Assembly: GCA_017562135.1 (NCBI GenBank)
Contig: QEYB01001053.1
Span: 620,001 to 684,000, forward strand
Source of the DNA: Dipylidium caninum
Taxonomy: Eukaryota; Platyhelminthes; Cestoda; Cyclophyllidea; Dipylidiidae
Direction: 5' to 3'
Length of the DNA: 64,000 bases
A program made the translations under genes and the position numbers. A model generated the notes under the pieces. It ran no database searches. It was given only the letters and a program-made list of their open reading frames with translations, and was not told where the DNA came from. Of this stretch, positions 1 to 10,620 are shown piece by piece (position 1 is the first letter of the stretch; every line of letters begins with the position of its first letter).

Positions 1-1000
1 CAAATCGTGTCGACCTGCGGCTAAACTGGGAATCAGCCATCCACGCGTCTGCGGCTGTGTGAAAAGGCATCTACGAACGTTTAAACAAAAATTGGGACTC
101 AAATGTGCCCTCCGTCCGAACTAGCGCAACTGCCGAAGAATCAAGGGCGACGACTGTGTGGATTCCGATGAGGTTGAAACATTTGCATAGAAAAGGTGAT
201 AAAGTAAAAAATGGAAAGGACTCAGACGTGCAGGCTGCACAAATTGCAGATGATCAGGAGGAAATAAATACACTAACCAAAAAGTGATATTATAAAAGTC
301 AGTGAAATGTTTCTTATCTCTAAAGACAACGATTTTTTTCAAAAGGGTATATGTGACTTCCTCACGGCTTGGTAGAAAGTTGTAGAAGCCGATGGAATCT
401 GCATGAAGTGACTAAAGTAAATAATGCTAAAAATTGCACTTTTTGTTGCCTCCTTGCATCCAACGGCCGTTTCATGGTTGCCGACCACACAAAATGGACG
501 AGACGCTGAAGTTATGGAGGAGGTCGAGTTGTGGCCACCAGCCACAAGTGACGCTCCTCGAGGGGCGTTCAGAGGGGAAGGGAGGCGAATAACGCATCAC
601 ACCGTCGCCGAAAGACAGAAAACCCACGGAGGAGAAGTCGCTCGACTTAAGGCAAGTCCACCTTGCTGACGTGAATTTTCAAGTCGGCGGACAAAAGTGG
701 GGCGTCCGCCGAAATGCGAGTGTCTTCCCCACACAGGCAGGGCAAAACTCCCTTTTTTGACAAAAAAACACAACTGCGGGGAGTGGTTCGAGAGTCTTTG
801 TGCCAGCGGGCTTCCAAGCTGCTCTACAGCCTCGTTCTTATTGACCTCCTCGGGCAGCCTCAGGATGGCAGTGTCTCCCCAGAGGTGAAAAATAAAAATG
901 ATAAGCTGCAAATACAATCCGGAGTAGAATGGAAGGGGGATTTGCCTTTCGTAACCCTCGTAAAAGGGAAGAAGAGGTTTTTTTCAGGGGAAGCACTTAC

Positions 1001-1156
1001 ACAGCGGTAGTCCCTAACTTTGGTGGCCCAGTACTTGAGGTAGTTGGCAATGAACTCGATCGGGTCGAGCGGTTGGTAGAGCACAACCGCCGAAAGGGCA
1101 TCTCTCAGCGACTCGCCCAACACCCGCCCTATGTAGTCGCTCTCGGGATGGTCCAT
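1001..1156 (-). CDS. Dpy-30-motif protein, first coding exon (partial gene)
   Basis: Minus-strand exon of 52 codons beginning at an ATG in a good context (ACCATGG) and ending in front of a GTAAGT donor, in phase 0. The peptide carries the pattern of a Dpy-30 dimerisation helix pair: GRVLGESLRDALSAV followed by LDPIEFIANYL. Known Dpy-30-motif proteins (DPY30, DYDC1/2, AK7, NME5) use this to dock on amphipathic helices in histone methyltransferase complexes or in cilia and flagella. Which of these this protein belongs to cannot be told from one exon, though the short N-terminus resembles DYDC proteins. A possible next exon starts at 905 after a TTTGCAG acceptor and stays open in the same phase, with LPEEVNKNEAVEQL inside, but I could not confirm it. 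The gene probably continues beyond the left edge. Confidence is high for the motif and low for the gene's identity. Confidence 0.65.
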
Positions 1157-1231
1157 GGTTCTCCTCAACTTAACCGCGGCTGTGTTTAAACGAGGCGAAT
1201 CGATGGGACGCGGCTGATTTGAGGTGGTCAC

Positions 1232-2165
1232 CTGCCATTGTCTGCCACTTTAAATAACAAGTTAATAAGACTGTGATGGCGAGAACGTGATGGGTTTTGA
1301 AGGACTTCACTTCCGGTCGGTCATGTAATTCCATTTACCGACCATCAATGAAATGAGACAAGGATGTAATGCAAAATATAAGAATGTATAACGATAGTTC
1401 GAGGACATTCAAAAAAATAAGAGTCTTGCGAAAAGCAAGTACAGTGGGCAATTGAACAAAAGTTTAAATCCCTTTGCCATATATTGCCACTTAATGACAG
1501 AGAGAATCAGAATAAAAAGAGAAAGATGTTGGGCGTAAGGAATGAAATTAAAAGTCCGGAGCCATGTTGCTTAGACATTCTTCCTTTCTTCAACAGAACT
1601 AAACCATACAAATGGAAAAACGTTGGTAATAAGGTAAAAACTGGGTTTGTTATTTACAATGTTCCACATGAAGACTAGCCGGTCATAAGTGGCAGTTATT
1701 CTGTCCATCAACAATATACCTTCCCACCCCCTTCCGATATGCAATCAATCGGTACCAAAAATCACTTCAATACGCCGTAAAAGGAAATTGATAAAGCAAT
1801 AATGACTGACTAGCAGCAGTTGGCAAAAAGTGTCCTAATTTTAGACTTAAACACGTTCATTAAAACTCATCAAAAAATATTTTCATATTGTGAGATATAA
1901 TTGAATTTACGGAACAAGCACAATTATAGCGTAGTATAAGTGAGCGGATATCATCAATGGATTATCTGTTGGGCAGTAAAAAATTACGAATTTAATGGGA
2001 CACAATTATTTCATGCAGCACAACTCAAAATCCCTAGCACTATTAATTACGATTCGAAATTTAAGAGCAATCATAATAGAAATCGTTTGATACTGTAAAG
2101 GAAACATGAGTAATTTTTGTTTTATTTGTTATAATAAGCCTAGGCGCCATTCCCTTTCGGTCGGC
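1232..2165. other. intergenic, AT-rich, no gene seen
   Basis: AT-rich stretch between the Dpy-30-motif exon and the first eL41 gene. I see no supported exon, structural RNA or repeat. The last 60 bases hold the likely promoter and leader of eL41, with a pyrimidine-rich CCCTTTCGGTCGGC just before its ATG. Confidence 0.4.
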
Positions 2166-2243
2166 ATGCGCAACAAGTGGCGCAAGAAGCGTGTCAGGAG
2201 GCTCAAGAGGAAACGGAGGAAGATGAGGCAAAGGAGCAAGTAG
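2166..2243 (+). CDS. RPL41: 60S ribosomal protein eL41, copy 1
   Basis: A 25-codon intronless reading frame plus TAG stop encodes a peptide starting MRNKWRKKRVRRLKRKRR and ending KMRQRSK. This is the full length and near-exact sequence of eukaryotic eL41, the smallest ribosomal protein, an Arg/Lys-rich helix that bridges the ribosomal subunits. Residue 3 is Asn and residue 10 is Val where human has Ala and Met. The leader just before the ATG is pyrimidine-rich, as in many ribosomal-protein mRNAs. A polyadenylation signal follows 59 bases after the stop. The gene is too short for usual ORF finders. A second gene for the identical protein lies about 1 kb away on the other strand, facing this one. 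Confidence 0.93.
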   Translation: MRNKWRKKRVRRLKRKRRKMRQRSK

Positions 2244-2302
2244 ATGACACTTTCCGGGAAAGTGGGTCTCAAAACTTTCTGTGAATTATGTACATTTACC
2301 GT

Positions 2303-2308
2303 AATAAA
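2303..2308 (+). terminator. polyadenylation signal for eL41 copy 1
   Basis: A canonical AATAAA hexamer 59 bases after the eL41 stop codon, giving a plausible short 3' UTR. Confidence 0.55.
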
Positions 2309-2309
2309 C

Positions 2310-3141
2310 TGCTTGAGCCTCACCTGGCTCTTCATCCTTAAGAGGCCCCCTAAGTTCCTGGTGCGGCGCTTGGGATGGTGTTTGAGCCGCAGGCCGTTGC
2401 CTGATCACTTGGGTTAGTGGTCTGATAGGGGTGATTATGGGGGGAAGGTGGCGATTGCCAACTTTTGTCGCACCAAAACGGCGTCGTTGACGCCGGGGGT
2501 CCGGTCCATTCCGAGCGCGGTTGGCAGGAGTACGAACCATTCCATCGCTGTTCATTGCTACCCTGCCGCACCCTAGAGACAATGGTGGGGCCTAGTCCCG
2601 GGCTGATTATACCACCGTGACTCACCACGATAACTAGCCCACTACAGCTGCTTGGCCTGGCATGGACACATGTCCGGAGGCGCAGGCAGGGGAGTACGGT
2701 CCACTTGGGGCTTCAGCCGGGCCCGACGTCTCCAGACCTAATACGACATAGGTCGGCACTGCGATCCCACCAACGACCAACCGGTCCCCATCGACAATGG
2801 ACAAGATTACCGTCGGGAGCGAGCGCACTACCTGAGCGTGTGACTAAGTGAGCGAGAGGGGAGGGGGGATCACAAATGCTAACCAGCAGAAGCGCGAAGT
2901 GCTTGGGCGTACCTACGGCCCGCTGCAGATGGCCATGTGACACTAATATGACAACCCTAAATATGTGAAAAAACGACGTAGTAATTATTAATCTGAGGGA
3001 GGATATCCCATCAACACCGTCATAAACTGCAAACCCGGAGCCAAAATTACGTTCAAGCAGGCAAAGTTTCATGTCATTAAATAACACCAAGAGAAGGAAC
3101 GCATACGATAACCAACAACCAGATATAACTCATGAGACGTC
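2310..3141. other. spacer between the two eL41 genes
   Basis: The first 500 bases are clearly more GC-rich than the DNA on both sides and are open on the minus strand in two frames. The peptides look like no family I know. An inserted element is possible, but I could not define terminal repeats or a target-site duplication. The rest is ordinary AT-rich sequence. Confidence 0.3.
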
Positions 3142-3258
3142 ATTACAAGGATTGATACCAAAATAAATGAAGCAAAAATACAGAAAGTCCAGATGATTTA
3201 TTACAAGAGTTGATATCCAAATAAAGCAGATACCAACAGTCCATATGATTTATTACAA
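3142..3258. repeat. imperfect tandem repeat in the 3' region of eL41 copy 2
   Basis: The phrase ATTACAA recurs at 3142, 3200 and 3252, giving two units of 58 and 52 bases that share a TTGATAYCMAAATAAA core and a GTCCAKATGATTT end. Read on the minus strand the junctions give TTGTAATAAATCAT, so the repeat duplicates a polyadenylation-signal block immediately downstream of the minus-strand eL41 gene. Confidence 0.7.
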
Positions 3259-3273
3259 ATGCGAATCACAAAA

Positions 3274-3351
3274 CTACTTGCTCCTTTGCCTCATCTTCCT
3301 CCTCTTTCTTTTCAGCCGCCTCACACGCTTCTTACGCCACTTATTACGCAT
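3274..3351 (-). CDS. RPL41: 60S ribosomal protein eL41, copy 2
   Basis: The minus strand encodes exactly the same 25-residue eL41 protein as the plus-strand copy at 2166 to 2243, again without an intron and ending in TAG. Ten codons differ from copy 1, all synonymously (for example CGC/CGT, AAC/AAT, AGG/CGG), while the last 27 bases are identical. Such silent-only divergence means both copies have been kept under protein-level selection, so neither looks like a dead retrocopy. An AATAAA lies about 20 bases after the stop (3249 to 3254 on this strand). The two genes converge, tail to tail. Confidence 0.92.
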   Translation of the reverse strand: MRNKWRKKRVRRLKRKRRKMRQRSK

Positions 3352-3359
3352 GTTTAACT

Positions 3360-4409
3360 TGAGAAGGCAACGTAAGACAGATGAGTAATTAAAAGAAGAA
3401 ATATGCAAAAATGAGCGATTATGCTTTGCAACAGCGACATTCGATCATTGCTACGATATTTTATAGATAAGGTAATGAAAAAAATTAAAACTGGGACATC
3501 CCTTATTATTAAAAAAGATACGAACTACTGAAAATGTGTATATCATTTCACTAAATGCATTACAATCGCAACGAACTTCGAAATGCCACAACTTTTAATC
3601 TAAGGTAAGATGGGAGAAGGCTATTAGATGCGGATGGACTATAGTACCTCCTGTAGAGTGCTGTTTGTGTACGGAATAACTACCAATGGGAGAGTGATTT
3701 GTTCATCGGATGAGGAACTCTTGAACAACACAGATTCCACATAGGAGGTCAGGCGGAGCATTACCGAATGGTTAGGTTTGACTCGGGTGTCAATATTGGT
3801 CCCATTGGGGACGTTTTCCTCATTAGATCTTCCCGTACCGTCGGCCTTCCACTGCACCCCGGCCCCCCTTCCCCCCCATGTCCATCGTAAGACGGATATA
3901 AGCCCCAAATTGTGGGACTACGGAATGCTTCCTATAAGTAAATGACCTGGGGCCTGGCTATTTCGAAGGGGTTACAAAATTGTAATTCACAAATGGGGCA
4001 TTGTGCTCTTAGGTAGGTAAGCTTCTGTAACGGTAACGCTGTGCAGAACGGTGTAGAGGCGGCCGTCACCTCTGATTATTAAAGCGCAAGCGAAATATGA
4101 CGGTTGCGTTTGTGTTGTCCATGCAATTTTCTCGCACAGTATTGGCATCCGGCCACACATTGCGAAGACATACTGTCTCTGTTCTAATAATAATAATTTT
4201 AATAATAAATGTTGACAATTATTTCTCGTGTTGCATTTACACTCTATTAGGCACCAATTGTAGTTTCTAAAGTTATTTTAATAGCAACTAGTTTTAAATC
4301 GCCTTAGTGCGTCATTTTTAAGACTGAATTTTCTGCTTTGACAACGTTTTAAGTGAGCTATGTTACCAACATTCTATTATCGTAGGGCTGCGTGAATTTA
4401 ATTTTCGTG
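3360..4409. other. intergenic between eL41 copy 2 and AIG1
   Basis: AT-rich sequence with no supported exon. It should contain the promoters of the minus-strand eL41 copy and of the plus-strand AIG1 gene, which are divergently arranged about 1.06 kb apart. Confidence 0.35.
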
Positions 4410-5464
4410 ATGTTGGCTTCTTTGAGAGTGCTCGGGTACAGACTGCTTTGCCTAGTCGGTTACGCATATGTTGCCTATGTAACCGTTAAACTACATCCCC
4501 AGAAGCCTTCACTTAAAGAAAATATCATCCAAAATATTAAGTTTCTTACTTCTGACACACTAGTACATGGGGTTTATTTTACTTAATCTTATAGTTTCTC
4601 CATGTCTTATACTACGGTGTATCAATTCTTCTTATGCCGAGCAGGTACCACAGATTGAAGAGTACCTTGTCGTCTTTGGCCCTCACGACAGCTGGGGTTT
4701 GTATTTGTGCTATTTTCTTCATAATTAGACTGTGTCTCTTTTGTTCTGGAGCATTTATTTATACGACGCAAGTTTGTTGGCCGATCCGGAGATTCTAAAC
4801 CTCCCGTCATGGTATATTCATGCTACGGTAATTGGCAATTTCCGATGAACATCTTGTCTATTAGCATTCAGTAATTACTCTCACCGCATTTTTCGATATC
4901 CTTCTCGCACGTCCGAATCCGGTGCCTTTTGTAACGTCTCTTCTCTACGTTTTGGCATACTATCTGGGTTATCTTCTACTGTAAGTCTACCGAATAGAAG
5001 TTTATATATTTTTCTAGCACGGAGTATCTAATCTGGCAATTCGGTATTTATCCGTATCCCCTTCTGAAACGATTTTTGGGAATTGATCGTATCCAGTTTT
5101 ATGGGATCGTCCTTGTCGTTATCTTTGTGATCTTCCTCATTTCCGTTCTGGTGATAAAAATGGTTTCATCCGAACGAAAACGCAAATCGAAGAAGGATAA
5201 AACGAGAAACAAAAAGCCTCAACAGCCACAACAACAACAACCTCAGAAGCAACCTCAAGCGCCAGTTACAAATGGTATTAACTGCTTTTTCACGGGCTCG
5301 CCTTTTGTTCTCTTCTGTTATCCCTTTTTTTAGTCGTTAGGTTCTTTAATCGCATTTCTTTCTTACCTGTTTGTGAGATCTCATGCATTCCATACATTAC
5401 GCTGTTAATAATTTTCTTTCTTTTGTCCTTAGCAAAAAAGAAGAAACAGAACAAACATGAGTAG
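4410..5464 (+). CDS. AIG1: AIG1/ADTRP-family membrane hydrolase (FAR-17a/AIG1-like)
   Basis: Six exons give a 252-residue protein: 4410-4562, 4595-4696, 4729-4827, 4865-4980, 5018-5274 and 5433-5464. All phases agree, and the first four introns are 32, 32, 37 and 37 bases. The product matches the FAR-17a/AIG1-like family of multi-pass membrane proteins. Human AIG1 and ADTRP are threonine hydrolases that cleave FAHFA lipids, using a Thr and a His in the membrane. The Thr sits in the shared KFLT motif (Thr47 here) and the His in an HxxH motif split across exons 3 and 4 (His119 here). Other family landmarks are FWSIYLYD and WQFGIYPYPLL. The cytosolic tail is unusual: a Lys-rich stretch, a Gln/Pro-rich run, then KKKKQNKHE. 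The start is the first ATG of exon 1; a CTG-type or upstream start is not needed for family length. Confidence 0.88.
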
Positions 5465-5663
5465 TTTCTTCGTTTCAATTGGATAGTCATCACGCGTCAT
5501 TGTTTAGTCGTCCCCTCATTCCTGTCTAATAATTGTTAGCCCTTTTTTCCCCCAACCCATTTATGGTGTGCGTGTTTCCCTTTCTCTTACTCTCTATTGT
5601 AATAATATATGTAAAAATTCAGGTGATTACTTTATGACGCGATTTGATAAATATACATGTGTG

Positions 5664-5669
5664 AATAAA
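5664..5669 (+). terminator. polyadenylation signal for the AIG1-like gene
   Basis: AATAAA about 200 bases after the AIG1 stop codon, following a T-rich 3' UTR. Confidence 0.5.
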
Positions 5670-5699
5670 ATTTTCGAACGTAGTGGTGTTAATCTAGCC

Positions 5700-8600
5700 T
5701 GCCTTTTAATGTGGTGTGATTTTTGGATGGCTGACTAGCAAATCACACAAATTTGGAGTATTTGAAATCCCGTGTACTCGTTTTTTTCCCATGTAACATG
5801 TGCTTTTGCAGTGTGCACAAAACAAGGTTTGGGCAGATTCTCCTCTCAATGGAGTAGAAGTTGTTATTGCCATCAGGTAAGAACGACTCATAGTTAATTA
5901 TCTTACAAGCACTTTAGTTTAATTTGAATTACCGAAAAAAGGTTAGGAGGGCAGGGATGCAAAGTCCGAGGTGAATGAAACTGGGAACATTTGAGTTGAA
6001 TTAAAACTTCATCATTGCGCTGGCCACCATTTGTTGGTTATGGAGGCGCATCTGACACATGCAGGCAGTAGAGAGGCCGCTAAAACACCTCCTCTGTCGG
6101 AGTGCCACGTGGCAAACATGTGGTCGACTGGCGAGGGTGTGCCGCGACGGGTAGGCTTAATCATACACCAATTTTTTCGGCGATGTCTTCGTTGCCCTTT
6201 CGAGACAATCTCTCCTTTCCCCCCAACAATATTCCGCAGTTTGTTGGCAAAATAACCGACTTTGTCTCTCGTGGGTGACTTCACCTCGACGTGAGTTCTT
6301 CATCCACTTTCTAGTTGCCATGTCCATGACGTAGTATCTTCATCAAACATCGTGTGTTTTGGTGTGTGCGCTCAATCGTGGTGAGGCCTGTGAATTAGTC
6401 GACATAAACGTTTCCTTTGGTCGAAGTCCGCTGAGGGTGAGGTTGTGGCTGTTATGTAATTGCGCGTCACTCGGTTATAATCTGGAATGCTCCCAGTAAT
6501 ACGGTTAACGTCGTGCGATTGGGGAATTAACGCAATCTCTTGTAGACATTCCCATTTCCCCTCGCAGGACGGCTGTGATGGATGAGACGTGTTTGGGGAA
6601 AACGCTGGAATTTCATTGGTCGTCTGTTGCCCCTTTGTTTGGTGCCTTCGTCTGACAGCAGAGGAAGTGCAAATGAGACCGAGGGAGTTTGTTCTTTCTT
6701 ACGGGAACTCCTTCTCGCGCAAGTGCATTCATTTAGACTTGGCACACAACGTATTAGTCCGGGGCAGTTCTGGCACCACTTCTGCAGGACGACAAGGAAA
6801 AAGCCGCGTTGGGGAACATGGCAGTCAGGCGGGTTGTCGACTCACCTGTGCCTCCGAGCAATCGGAGACCCTCCAAACACTCGTTTCGAGTTGGTGGTCA
6901 GAAGTGGCGCCACAGGTGAACTTGAACAAGTGAGGGGGCAACGAAGAGCGAGACGGGCCATCTCAACGCTTAGAATCGCCTTTGAAGTGATTACTTCAAA
7001 CGGGCTGCGGTAATTGAGGTAATGTGAAACCTGCGAGAAGTAAAGTGGCTCAGCGAAGGTGCCTCTCCTTCCGCGAACTACAGGCTGTCAGTCAGTCGGT
7101 CTCTGCTTTCTCGGGACTCCCTTCCAATGAACACCAATTCAAGCTGCTTGTGCCTCGTGGGTGCCCACGTCTTCCCGTCGAGGTGTGGAAGTCAAACCGT
7201 CTTACGTCGGGGGTTTCAACAGCAGGAGGGAAAAATCGTCCCCACGTCGAATGTCGCCACCTTCTAGGGGCTTTTGGAGGAAAAAAAGGGGGCGGAGAGG
7301 GGATCTTTTTGTCCTTTTTTTAACGTCTGACCTTCGTTTGACTTGACAGGCAGGCATCTGGCATTCATGAATTCCTCCGACTGGCGGCAGAAATGATGGA
7401 GAGTTGAGTAAACAAAATCCGTCTTCTTCGACTGTCGTCTCCCCGCCTTTTTTTCTTTCCTTTTCCGTTCAACTTTCTCCGGCACTAGTCATTTTCGACA
7501 GGTTCAAGTCGGCGAAGCCGCCACTTGAAGGATGACTGCGACGTTCTTTCGCTGGAAATCAGACGAGTGCATGCGATTTGACAAGACCGACTCGGCGGAA
7601 ATGGTCGAGGAGGAAAGAGGCCTCCTGAACAAGTGGAAATGCCAGCTCGAGTCGATGGATGGAAATACGTTGATTTGTGCAGCAGATTTGAGGAAAAAGC
7701 AAATGTGAGTGACAATGGAGTTGGCTCGAGCCAATGTCCATCGACGTCGCGATAGTCTCCCAACCCCGGACGCCGTGGAGACGAGATTCGAGCACAGACG
7801 TCTACTTGGCGGTTCGACGAGGAGACGGTCGAGCGATGGAGGCTGAATTATCCAGGAAATTGTCATCTCAGCCTCCGGGGGTGAAGGGACTTTCTGAATC
7901 ACGTCGGTTGACATTTGTGACGGGCGAGTGGAACTGTGTTCCGCTAATCCGTGACGAACATTTGAGTGGACGGACGCCTACACCGCCCAATTGACAAGCT
8001 TAGGCGCCCGAGAGCGGATGCGGTGGAGGGGCGGGAGGCGGAACGCTGAGGGCAGCCTCCTTGTGCGTTGAAGTGAGGCGCAGCCCTCCACAGGTCGTCG
8101 ACGCAGTCGCAGGACACTGGGGAGACCAAACAACGCCCTTCGAGGTGGAGGAGCGCAGGTGGTGCCTCCAAACTCGTCCGGGAAGACTCAACTTGCCCTA
8201 AAAGGCAGCCACCGGACCACTGCCGCTTGGACACGTGTTTGGCGAAGCGGAAGCTTTACAGCTTCCCTTGTTGCCCGTCGAAGAGGCGGAGCCGCCTTCG
8301 TCTCCCTAAAATTGCTACGACTCGTCTTACCGCCGTTCCGCCTCCAGCTTCGCTCGGCCAAAAAAGGACACTGCCGCAGTTGACAGGAGACGTCTGCAAG
8401 GCCGGAAAGTGATCTGCACCCCTCGTCCCTCAACCCCCACACGGCGATGAGGTGTTTGACAGCCTCAACATTCTTCCTTTCGCCTTTACCGTCAGTGAAG
8501 CTCCTCCCCCGCGAAGATGACCCAAAGTTCAGCCAAAGTCACACCAGACAGGCTTATCAGCAGCCCTGACGATGGCCGTGTGTGTGTGGAGCATGGAAGG

Positions 8601-9160
8601 CAGTTGACCCCCCCCCCCAAAAAAAAAATGAGAAGTTCACCTTAAAGTGTAAAGAAAAACGCAGATCTGCTCAACACTTCACCACACACTGCCGCGTTTG
8701 CCAGCGAAGGAATGCAATTTGAAGCTACCGTGAGTGTATCAGTAAGACGTAATGTTTGCGGGGGACGAGGGAGAAGAGGGAAACCCTCGAGGTGCGAATG
8801 TCGGCATCCCCGAGGCCGCGAGGCCCCGTGGCGGCAGATGCGCTGCCGAGGAAAAAGCGGCTCTTGCACCTTCGCTCCGCAAACCGCGGAGGCAACATCT
8901 CCCCCCGCCAACTTCCAGCCTCGCAGCCGAGCCGGTCGAGGAGGTCAAGAGTCCCGCTTTTGTGACAATCCGTTGGGAACTGAGCTGCCAGACGGTGGAA
9001 TAAAACGGCTTTATGCGGGCATCAGTGACGAAGTCGGTGGCAGGTGAGAGGCCCTGAGGAGAAGCAGCCCGTGGAAGTGCGTGTCAGTGCTCCTTCCAGT
9101 GTCGATCCAGACGAGGCAGGACGGAGGGAGTTTTGTAGTGGAGACGACAACTAATTGGGC
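5700..9160. other. gene-poor stretch, GC-rich from about 6.5 kb
   Basis: Open frames exist on both strands (for example 6582-7013 plus and 7504-7914 minus), but none shows a family, a consistent exon chain or conserved-looking codon use. I treat them as chance openings in GC-rich, partly degenerate sequence. The tract 8609-8629 is a C-run followed by an A-run. Confidence 0.35.
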
Positions 9161-9169
9161 GAAGGTTTT

Positions 9170-9390
9170 TGGAGGCTACTGCTTCTTCTCCTCATCCTGG
9201 TCGTCGTCGCCCTTCTCTTCTCCTCCTTAGCCGCCTCCCTCGTACTCCTTCTCGCCCTTCTCGTCGTATTCTCCTCCTCGTGCTCGTGCTCGTCCTCGTC
9301 TTCTTCCTCGTCCTGCTCCTCGTTTTCCTCCTTTACGTCCTCATCCTTCTCACCCTCGTCCTCCTTCTGGCGACGATTTATTGACTCGTC
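9170..9390. repeat. polypyrimidine/polypurine low-complexity tract
   Basis: About 220 bases are almost entirely C and T on the plus strand, built from CTCSTC and TTCCTC words. The plus frame reads as a poly-Leu/Ser peptide and the minus frame as a Glu/Asp/Lys/Arg peptide. Both follow from the simple sequence. Confidence 0.75.
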
Positions 9391-9399
9391 GCGGATGAT

Positions 9400-10620
9400 G
9401 TGAAACAAGGCTGTTGGTACTTTTAGTTTCAGGCGTAGCCAACGGCTGTCACTGCAGGTTCGACTACCAAGGCGTCTACCATGAAGTCGTGGTCATCGTT
9501 GTCCTCGCCCCCCGTCGCGACGGGCGGTTAGAACCGCCCTTCCCCATCTCTCCGAGATGATCTTCACCCGACGTCCGTCACACTCACGCATTCACGGAAA
9601 TTCCCTCGCCTCCGCCATCCCGCCCCGCCACCCTGGGACCATGTATTGTGACGTACGCTCGAGATTTATATTTATACACCTTGAAAGCATTCATCTTACT
9701 CCTTTCGTAGAATATTTTCCTTTTTGACGTCCTACTTTTGTCTTATTTTTTCCCCGAAACCGAATGGAATCAACACGCTACTCGAATCCACTTTCTTTGT
9801 GCCAGTTCAACTCGAAAGTAAAACATCTCGACAGGCTTCGAGAAAACGCGGGCGAGGCATCAGATAAACTAAAGGAATACTCGAGGTTTTAAAGACTTAA
9901 AGACTTCGTTTTGCACTTCGGAATGGTGCCACGGTGCCTCCAGGACGTCGATGTGTGGAATCCGATCCACACTCGCGAAGCTGTTTGTGGACTCGCGTCT
10001 AAATTAGAAAGTCATCACTTGTGAGGGCAAAGTGGGTTTTATATGGCAGGCGAAAGGGAGCAGACAAGTGGGCAGATAAGAAGACACCCACCCACCCCAG
10101 GACACAGCCTAAGCCGAAATTTCATCAGAAACAAAAACACTTATGGTTGCCGCATGGTGCGGCCAAGGAGTCGTCCATCATTCCATCCCACAGCCCTCGG
10201 ACGAAAGCATAACCAGCGGCGGAGTCCCAATGCCGCCGAGTTGCTGTCGTTGAGGAGAGGAGAGTTGGGAAGAAGGAGAACAAGCGGCATCACTCGATCG
10301 GCACGGCGCCATGTCGTTGCTGCGCCCGACAACGCCGAACGACGACCACAGGGCGCTTCAATCACCCTTCACAGCTTAACTAACCTCCCCGCATTCACCT
10401 CGACTCTTCTCCCACCGGTTATCACCGTTTTTTGTACTCGCGAAGTGTTTTTGGGCGAAAGGGAAACAATGACCCAAATGGCGTTGCAAAGAGACTGGGA
10501 AGGTGTGTCAAGTGTGAGCAACAACGATGTTTCCTCCTCAAAAAAGTCCTATTTGACTTGCCCACTCGTTGACAGAAAGTGGCAAATGCCAGTGGAAGTT
10601 GTCTCGAATGAATGCAAATA
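9400..10620. other. intergenic, no gene seen
   Basis: Moderately GC-rich. A 192-codon plus frame at 10043-10621 lacks any recognisable domain, and its Pro/Arg/Ser-rich content looks like chance reading. Confidence 0.3.

Noticed and set aside
2286..2828. GC-rich minus-strand frames between the eL41 genes as a retroelement gag
   Set aside because: The peptides show no zinc knuckle or other gag feature, and no long terminal repeats flank them.
9151..9408. Poly-Leu/Ser frame on plus and Glu/Arg-rich frame on minus
   Set aside because: Both are products of the CT-rich simple repeat. The minus frame has no ATG start and no exon partner.
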